64,000 nt of DNA from Acidimicrobiales bacterium (GTDB lineage: Bacteria > Actinomycetota > Acidimicrobiia > Acidimicrobiales > JAVJTC01): the NCBI GenBank assembly GCA_040219085.1, contig JAVJTC010000002.1:1-64000 (forward strand), given 5' to 3'. Under the pieces are notes generated by a model, which was not told where the DNA came from, made no database searches, and saw nothing but the letters and a program-made list of their open reading frames with translations. Position numbers and translations under genes: made by a program. This document shows positions 59,047 through 64,000 of the stretch, in pieces; the stretch's first letter is position 1; the number at the start of each line of letters is the position of its first letter.

Positions 59047-59165
59047 GCTCATGGGCAGTCTCCCGGTCGACAGGATGGAAGGCCCCTACTCCGCCCGCTT
59101 GCCATCTAGCTCGATCGGGGAGAAATCCCGACGTGCGCCAGTTGGCCGGGAGACTGCCGATGAGC
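59047..59165 (+). ncRNA. mraW-type leader RNA upstream of rsmH
   Basis: Two 20-base arms (59047..59066 and 59146..59165) are complementary at 19 of 20 positions and close a region with smaller hairpins, including GGGA/TCCC near 59117..59129. A structured RNA named the mraW motif is known in actinobacteria just upstream of mraW (rsmH), and both position and long closing stem fit. I assign it by context and pairing, not by a covariance search. It probably regulates expression of the downstream methyltransferase and division genes; no ligand is known. Confidence 0.7.
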
Positions 59166-59197
59166 CGAGGCCCGCGCGGCGGAGAGCACCTCGAACA

Positions 59198-60136
59198 GTG
59201 AACTCGACGACGTTCGAACACGAACCGGTCATGGTGGCCGAGGTCATCGAGGTGCTCACCGCCGGGCCTGCGGGCACGATCCTCGACGCGACGGTCGGCG
59301 GCGCCGGGCACGCCACGGCCCTCCTGGAACAACGCGAGGATCTCCGCCTCGTCGGCCTCGACCGTGATCCCTCCGCGGTCGGGGCCGCAGCGGACCGTCT
59401 GGCGGTGTTCGGCGATCGCGCCGTGGTCGTCCATCGCCGTTTCGACGAACTCGACAGTGCACTCGATGCCCTCGGGGTGGACCGGATCGCCGGCGTGCTG
59501 TTCGATCTCGGCGTGAGTTCCCCTCAGCTCGACAGGGGTGAACGCGGGTTCTCCTACAGGCAGTCCGGACCGCTCGACATGCGAATGGATCCGACAGCAG
59601 GCCGCGACGCCGCGGCAATCGTGAACGAGGCGGACGCCGAGGAGCTGCGGTCTCTGCTCGTCGCCGGTGGCGACGAGCGTTTCGCCCGGCGGATCGCCGC
59701 GGCGATCGTCGCCGCCCGGCCCATCGCCGACACCACCGAACTCGCCGAGACCGTCGTCACCGCCATTCCGGCGGCGGCGCGCCGCGGACGCCACCCCGCT
59801 CGCCGGACCTTCCAGGCCATCCGGATCGCGGTCAACGACGAGCTGGCCGCTCTGTCCGCGGCGCTCACCATGGCCATCACCCGACTCGCCCCCGGTGGGC
59901 GCGGTGTCGTGATCTCCTACCACTCCGGCGAGGACCGCATCACCAAGCGCATCCTGCGCGACGCCGAGACCGGCGGCTGCGAGTGTCCCTCGGCGCTGCC
60001 GTGCGTGTGTGGAGCCGTCCCGACCGTGAAGCTCCTCGGGCGCCGCGGGCGTCGCCCCGGCGACGACGAGGTCGCCCGGAACCGTCGGTCCCAGTCAGCG
60101 CGGCTCCGCGCATTCGAGAGATTGGCCGCAACATGA
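59198..60136 (+). CDS. rsmH: 16S rRNA m4C1402 methyltransferase RsmH
   Basis: This 312-residue S-adenosylmethionine-dependent enzyme, also called MraW, makes N4-methyl-C1402 in 16S rRNA. FEHEPVMVAEVIEVL starts the fold, ILDATVGGAGHATALLEQRE is the SAM-binding motif I, LVGLDRDPSAVGAA motif II, and GVLFDLGVSSPQLDRGERGF, continuing SYRQSGPLDMRMDP, is the family signature. C-terminal VVISYHSGEDRITKRILRD and RRSQSARLRAFERL are also conserved. In most homologues the sequence is SYHSLEDR; Gly replaces Leu here. GTG 59198 follows a GGAGAG. The stop overlaps the ftsL ATG. Confidence 0.96.
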   Translation: MNSTTFEHEPVMVAEVIEVLTAGPAGTILDATVGGAGHATALLEQREDLRLVGLDRDPSAVGAAADRLAVFGDRAVVVHRRFDELDSALDALGVDRIAGVLFDLGVSSPQLDRGERGFSYRQSGPLDMRMDPTAGRDAAAIVNEADAEELRSLLVAGGDERFARRIAAAIVAARPIADTTELAETVVTAIPAAARRGRHPARRTFQAIRIAVNDELAALSAALTMAITRLAPGGRGVVISYHSGEDRITKRILRDAETGGCECPSALPCVCGAVPTVKLLGRRGRRPGDDEVARNRRSQSARLRAFERLAAT

Positions 60137-60564
60137 CGCCGACACGTACGCGTACAGCGGCGGTCCCCGATCGGCGGGCATCGACCGCCGCCGCTCCACT
60201 CCGCCGCCCCGACCCGCGTCCCGAACGCCATGGCGTACGTCCCGCACGGGCGCCCCGCCGCGACAGCACCCGCCTGGTGGGGGTCGTCGGCGTGGTCTCG
60301 GTGATCGTCGTTCTCATCGGCCTCTTCGGCATGGCGGCGTTCCACGCCGTGATCATCGAGGGCCAGCGTGACCTCGAGAGACTCGACGCCCACGCCGTGG
60401 AACTGCGCGCCGAGAACGACCGACTCGAAGTCGAAGTGGCGGCTCTGCTCGCCCCGGGCCGCATCGAGGCCGAGGCCAAGGCGCGGCTCGGCATGGTCGA
60501 CCCCACCGATGTGACCTACCTCGCTCCCGTCCCTGCGGGCTCCGCGGTCCCGGGCGGGCAGTGA
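60133..60564 (+). CDS. ftsL: FtsL/DivIC-like division protein
   Basis: This 143-residue bitopic protein has a basic, disordered cytosolic N-terminus (about 1-45), one transmembrane helix (VGVVGVVSVIVVLIGLFGMA, about 50-69), and an extracytoplasmic coiled coil (GQRDLERLDAHAVELRAEND). A short region (ARLGMVDPTDVTYLAPVP) contains the GM(V/I)xP turn of FtsL/DivIC proteins. It would pair with FtsB/DivIC and FtsQ to link FtsI and FtsW at the septum. Gene position between rsmH and ftsI settles the assignment despite low conservation. The start is an ATGA overlap with rsmH. Confidence 0.88.
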   Translation: MTPTRTRTAAVPDRRASTAAAPLRRPDPRPERHGVRPARAPRRDSTRLVGVVGVVSVIVVLIGLFGMAAFHAVIIEGQRDLERLDAHAVELRAENDRLEVEVAALLAPGRIEAEAKARLGMVDPTDVTYLAPVPAGSAVPGGQ

Positions 60565-60568
60565 CGCG

Positions 60569-62467
60569 GTGGACACCCGTCGACTCCCCGGCCCCGCGCG
60601 GCGCGCCGCCACGGCCACCGGATCACGGTCCGGACGTGTCGTCCGTCCGGCCTTCGCGCTCGTACGGGTCCGTCGACGGCTCTTCGCGGTGGGTGCGATC
60701 GTCGTCATCGTCGCCGGGGTACTGAGTTGGCGGCTGGCCGATCTCCAGCTACGCCATCCTGAGCGGTACGTCGAGTTCGGCCAGAGCCAGCGAACGGAGA
60801 CCATCGCCATCCCCGGTGCACGCGGGGACGTCCGTGACCGCAACGGCCAGCTTCTCGCGACGTCACTGGATCAGGCAGCCGTGTGGGCCGACCCCCGCTT
60901 CGTGGGCGACCCGGTGACGGAGGCGGCGCTGCTCGCACCGGTGCTCGGCCTGGACCCGACCGCGCTCGCCGTGGACCTCGCCGCCGATTCGCGTTTCGTC
61001 TATCTGAGTCGCCAGGTGCCCGACGACGTCGTGGCTCAGGTCGAAGCGCTCGACCTCGACGGCATCTACACGTGGCCCGAGCCGAAGCGCTTCAACCCGG
61101 CAGGCGAATCGCTCGCCGGGTCGGTCGTGGGCCAGGTCGGTGTCGACAACGTCGGGCTGAGTGGAGTCGAGCTCGCGTACGACGAGATCCTGAGGGGAGC
61201 CGCCGGCGAACTCTCCTTCGAGCGTGATGCCCAGGGACGGGCGATCCCCGTCGCTCCCAGCGACCTCGAGCCGGCGCACCGCGGTGCCGACGTGCACCTG
61301 ACGATCGACGGGTCCCTGCAGTTCGAGGCCGAGCAGGTTCTGCTGGCCCAGGTGGAGGAGATGGACGCCGCCGGTGGCGTCGTCGTGATCACCGTGCCGT
61401 CGACGGGGGAGATCCTCGCGATCGTCAACGTCGAGCGCGACGAGGAGACCGGTGAGCCGGTCGTGTCCAACGAGAACCGGGCGATCACCTGGGCCTACGA
61501 GCCGGGCTCGGTGATGAAGGCACTGACGTTCGCAGGTGTGCTCGACTCGGGTATCGCCAACCCCGATTCGGTCAAGGACGTACCCGACTCGATCGTGTTG
61601 TACGACGACACCTTCTCGGATCACTCCGGTCATCCGATCGAGGAATGGTCGGTCTCCGACATCGTGACCCGGTCCTCCAACGTCGGCTCCATTCTCTGGG
61701 CCCAGGAGCTCGGCGGGGCGCGCCTCGACGACTACCTGCGGGGATTCGGGCTCGGCGCTGCGACCGGCGTCGGTCTGCCGGGGGAGACGCCGGGCATCGT
61801 TCTGCCGCTCGACCAGTGGTCGGGGACGACGATCGGCACTGTCCCCATCGGCCAGGGGATCTCCGTGACCCCGCTGCAGATGCTGGCGGGCCTGAACGCC
61901 ATCGCGAACGGCGGGGTCTACGTGCCGCCGACGATCGTCTCGGCGGTGGTGGAAGCCGACGGGACCCGTCACCAGCCCGCGGTCGCCGAGGGTCGCCGTG
62001 TGGTGGGTGAGGCCGCGGCCGCCCAGATGCGGACCATCCTGACACGGGTGGTCGACGAGGGAACCGGACAACTCGCCGCCGTGGAGGGCTACGCGGTCGC
62101 CGGCAAGACGGGGACGGCGTGGAAGCCGCTTCCCGGGGGCGGCTACGAGGACGGCGCAGGCAACTTCACGTACGTGACGACGTTCGCGGGGTTCCTGCCC
62201 GCCGACGACCCGCAGATCTCGATCATCGTCGTCATCGACGAACCCTCCGCCAGCATCTACGCGAGTTTCGCATCGGCACCACCGTTCGCGGAACTGGCGC
62301 GCTACACCCTGCGGCATCTGCGGATACCGCCCACCGGTGGTGTGGTCGCCGACATCCCCACTCCCGAGCCGGTCGCTGATCCGGCCCCCGACGCCCTGGC
62401 GGTGGGTGTGGCGGAGGGCCCCGCCACCGACGGTGAGCTCGAGGAGGCATCCGGTGCGGGACCGTGA
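60569..62467 (+). CDS. ftsI: Penicillin-binding protein, FtsI/PbpB-type septal transpeptidase
   Basis: This 632-residue class B PBP has a cytosolic basic N-terminus, one transmembrane helix (FAVGAIVVIVAGVLSWRLAD), and a PBP dimerisation domain (RGDVRDRNGQLLATSLDQAA, then SLAGSVVGQVGVDNVGLSGV). The transpeptidase domain has nucleophile Ser314 in EPGSVMKALTF, Ser369-x-Asn371 in VTRSSNVGSILW, and Lys513-Thr-Gly in AGKTGTAWK. It cross-links septal peptidoglycan during division. A C-terminal tail with PTPEPVADPAPDAL is disordered. It begins 4 bases after ftsL and overlaps the murE start by 14 bases. Confidence 0.95.
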   Translation: MDTRRLPGPARRAATATGSRSGRVVRPAFALVRVRRRLFAVGAIVVIVAGVLSWRLADLQLRHPERYVEFGQSQRTETIAIPGARGDVRDRNGQLLATSLDQAAVWADPRFVGDPVTEAALLAPVLGLDPTALAVDLAADSRFVYLSRQVPDDVVAQVEALDLDGIYTWPEPKRFNPAGESLAGSVVGQVGVDNVGLSGVELAYDEILRGAAGELSFERDAQGRAIPVAPSDLEPAHRGADVHLTIDGSLQFEAEQVLLAQVEEMDAAGGVVVITVPSTGEILAIVNVERDEETGEPVVSNENRAITWAYEPGSVMKALTFAGVLDSGIANPDSVKDVPDSIVLYDDTFSDHSGHPIEEWSVSDIVTRSSNVGSILWAQELGGARLDDYLRGFGLGAATGVGLPGETPGIVLPLDQWSGTTIGTVPIGQGISVTPLQMLAGLNAIANGGVYVPPTIVSAVVEADGTRHQPAVAEGRRVVGEAAAAQMRTILTRVVDEGTGQLAAVEGYAVAGKTGTAWKPLPGGGYEDGAGNFTYVTTFAGFLPADDPQISIIVVIDEPSASIYASFASAPPFAELARYTLRHLRIPPTGGVVADIPTPEPVADPAPDALAVGVAEGPATDGELEEASGAGP

Positions 62468-63875
62468 GGTGCGTCTCGCCGATCTCGCTGACGCGGTGGG
62501 TGGCCGTGTCGTCGGCGACGGGGATGTCCACGTCCGCGACATCGCGACCGACTCGCGCGAGGTCCGGCACGGGGACCTCTTCGTGTGCGTCCCGGGACAC
62601 ACCGTCGACGGCCACGATTTCGCCGCAGGTGCGGTGGCCGGCGGGGCGGTGGCTCTCGTCGCCGAACGTCCGGTGGCGACGGAGGTCGCAACCATCATGG
62701 TCGACTCCGTACGTGCCGTGGTCGGGCCCCTCGCTGCGGCGTTCTTCGACCACCCGTCCCGCGACCTCACAGTGGTCGGAGTCACCGGGACGAACGGGAA
62801 GACGACGGTCACACACCTTGTCGCAGCCGCTGCCCGCGGTGGCGGCCACAGCGCAGTCGCTCTCGGGACCCTCTCGGGTCTCCGCACGACCCCGGAGGCC
62901 GTCGAACTCCAGCGCAACCTCGATCGCATGCGGGGCCAGGGTGTCGGGGTCGTCGCCCTCGAGGTCTCCTCGCACGCCCTGGCGCAGGGTCGCGTCGCAG
63001 GGACCCGTTTCGCAGTCTCGGTGTTCACCAACCTCTCACCCGAGCACCTCGACTACCACCGGACGATGGACGACTACGAGGCAGCGAAGGCGCGCCTGTT
63101 CGACCCTTCGCTGTCGCAGGCGGCGGTCGTGAACACCGACGACCCCGCCGGCCGTCGCATCGTGGCGCGCCTGGCGATCCCGTGCGTCGAGGTGTCGCCC
63201 TCGGCGACCACCGGCGTGTCGTCGGGGCCCGGGTCGACCTCGATGGACTGGCGCGGTGGATCCCTCGAGGTTCCCCTGGGAGGTTCGTTCATGGTGGCCG
63301 ACGCCCTGCTGGCCGCCGAGGCCGCACTCCTGTGCGGCGTCGACGAGGCCGCCGTCCGCGCCGGCCTCCGTTCCGTCGCCGCCGTCCCGGGTCGCTTCGA
63401 GGTGGTCGCTGACGGAGCCGACGGCGCCCTCGTGATCGTGGACTACGCCCACACGCCCGACGCGTTGGCGACGACGCTCGACTCGGCACGCTCGTTCGCC
63501 CCGGGGCGCCTCACTGTCGTCTTCGGCTGCGGTGGGGATCGCGACACCGCCAAGCGTCCGGTGATGGGCGACATCGCGGCCCGGCGTGCGGACCGGGTGG
63601 TGATCACCAGCGACAACCCCCGCACCGAGAACCCCGCAGCCATCGCGGCCGCGATCCTCGACGGCGTCGACGAGAACCATCGACCTCACGTAGAGGTCGA
63701 GCTCGATCGCCGACGGGCGATTTCCATCGCCCTCGACGATGCCGGAGTCGGCGACGTCGTGGTCGTCGCCGGGAAGGGCCACGAGACCACCCAGGACATC
63801 GGTGGCGTGGTGACCCCATTCGACGACCGTGCCGTGGTGGCATCGCTGCTGGCCCCGGGGGAGGGCGCGCCGTGA
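62454..63875 (+). CDS. murE: UDP-MurNAc-tripeptide synthetase MurE
   Basis: This 473-residue Mur ligase adds meso-diaminopimelate to UDP-MurNAc-L-Ala-D-Glu in the cytosol. It has an N-terminal UDP-binding domain (VRDIATDSREVRHGDLFVCV), ATPase motif VVGVTGTNGKTTVTHLVAAA, ALEVSSHALAQGRVAGTRFA, NLSPEHLDYHRTMDDYEAAK (with the site of carbamylated Lys), and VIVDYAHTPDALATTL. Its specificity motif is DNPR in VITSDNPRTENP, diagnostic of meso-DAP ligases. GTG 62454 has GAGGAGG 6 bases upstream, inside ftsI. Its stop overlaps mraY by 4 bases; murF, normally next, is missing. Confidence 0.96.
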   Translation: MRDREVRLADLADAVGGRVVGDGDVHVRDIATDSREVRHGDLFVCVPGHTVDGHDFAAGAVAGGAVALVAERPVATEVATIMVDSVRAVVGPLAAAFFDHPSRDLTVVGVTGTNGKTTVTHLVAAAARGGGHSAVALGTLSGLRTTPEAVELQRNLDRMRGQGVGVVALEVSSHALAQGRVAGTRFAVSVFTNLSPEHLDYHRTMDDYEAAKARLFDPSLSQAAVVNTDDPAGRRIVARLAIPCVEVSPSATTGVSSGPGSTSMDWRGGSLEVPLGGSFMVADALLAAEAALLCGVDEAAVRAGLRSVAAVPGRFEVVADGADGALVIVDYAHTPDALATTLDSARSFAPGRLTVVFGCGGDRDTAKRPVMGDIAARRADRVVITSDNPRTENPAAIAAAILDGVDENHRPHVEVELDRRRAISIALDDAGVGDVVVVAGKGHETTQDIGGVVTPFDDRAVVASLLAPGEGAP

Positions 63876-64000
63876 TCCGCCTGCTCCTGGCCGCGGGCCT
63901 GTCCCTGACGTTCTCGTTGGTGGGAACCCGCTTCCTCATCGACTGGTTGAGGCGTCACCGGATCGGTCAGCCCATCCGCGCCGACGGACCTGACGGTCAC
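63872..64000 (+). CDS. mraY: MraY phospho-MurNAc-pentapeptide transferase, N-terminal fragment (runs off window)
   Basis: GTG 63872 opens a frame that reaches the window end (43 codons). It encodes a first transmembrane helix LLAAGLSLTFSLVGTRFLID followed by WLRRHRIGQPIRADGPDGH. The RxxxIGQPIRxDGP sequence is the conserved first cytosolic loop of MraY. The enzyme transfers phospho-MurNAc-pentapeptide to undecaprenyl phosphate, forming lipid I. It overlaps the murE stop (GTGA). Catalytic Asp residues lie beyond the window. Confidence 0.9.
   Translation, partial: MIRLLLAAGLSLTFSLVGTRFLIDWLRRHRIGQPIRADGPDGH

Overview
The window is high-GC DNA from an actinobacterium, most likely of the class Acidimicrobiia or a close relative. 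The class-level placement is an inference. The actinobacterial placement rests on a WhiB protein, an MtrA-MtrB-GerMN-lipoprotein operon, a PimB'-like mannosyltransferase beside SRPBCC, ArsA-type ATPase and ROK kinase genes, a DUF222/HNH (13E12-type) protein, an FHA-ABC exporter next to a Ser/Thr kinase, and a division/cell-wall (dcw) cluster with an mraW-type leader RNA and a 10-bp periodic MraZ operator. MurE carries the DNPR motif, so the peptidoglycan should contain meso-diaminopimelate.

Layout. Positions 1 to about 6860 look like an integrated island. Base composition is less GC-rich, coding density is low, and the island ends at a tyrosine integrase lying directly downstream of the RNase P RNA gene (rnpB, 6864..7228 minus). 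It carries the tail of an ISL3-type transposase, a SIR2-domain protein that is a candidate antiphage NADase, an unrecognised winged-helix protein, a serine recombinase interrupted by an amber codon, and several small orphans. From 7289 onward the DNA is a dense core chromosome: a hydrolase/amidase/transporter group (7289..11839), LemA-DUF2207 (11890..14332), a 13E12 HNH protein, a glpD-linked operon (16308..19692), whiB-trpD-zinc ribbon-NYN (19797..22688), a kinase and FHA-ABC exporter pair (22685..28101), and queG-pimB' with the SRPBCC/ArsA/glucokinase block (28431..34123). Next come an aminotransferase, glpK and pfkA.

Positions 37982..48326 are an envelope-signalling region. Five overlapping minus-strand genes encode two complete two-component systems plus a GerMN lipoprotein. 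They are divergent from a plus-strand operon of a lipoprotein, two peptidoglycan-binding-domain membrane-fusion adaptors and a MacB-like ABC transporter. The shared 121-bp intergenic region holds three 11-bp-spaced (T/C)TCAG repeats, the form expected for an OmpR-family operator. After suhB-like, HTH and dinB genes comes a MoxR/DUF58/transglutaminase operon. The window closes with the dcw cluster mraZ-rsmH-ftsL-ftsI-murE-mraY, in which murF is missing from its usual place between murE and mraY.

Expression. Many first genes have a TANNNT-like -10 box only 6-9 bases before the start codon and no Shine-Dalgarno sequence, which implies leaderless mRNAs. Operon-internal genes usually overlap by 4 bases (ATGA/GTGA). 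No tRNA, 16S/23S rRNA or CRISPR array was seen.
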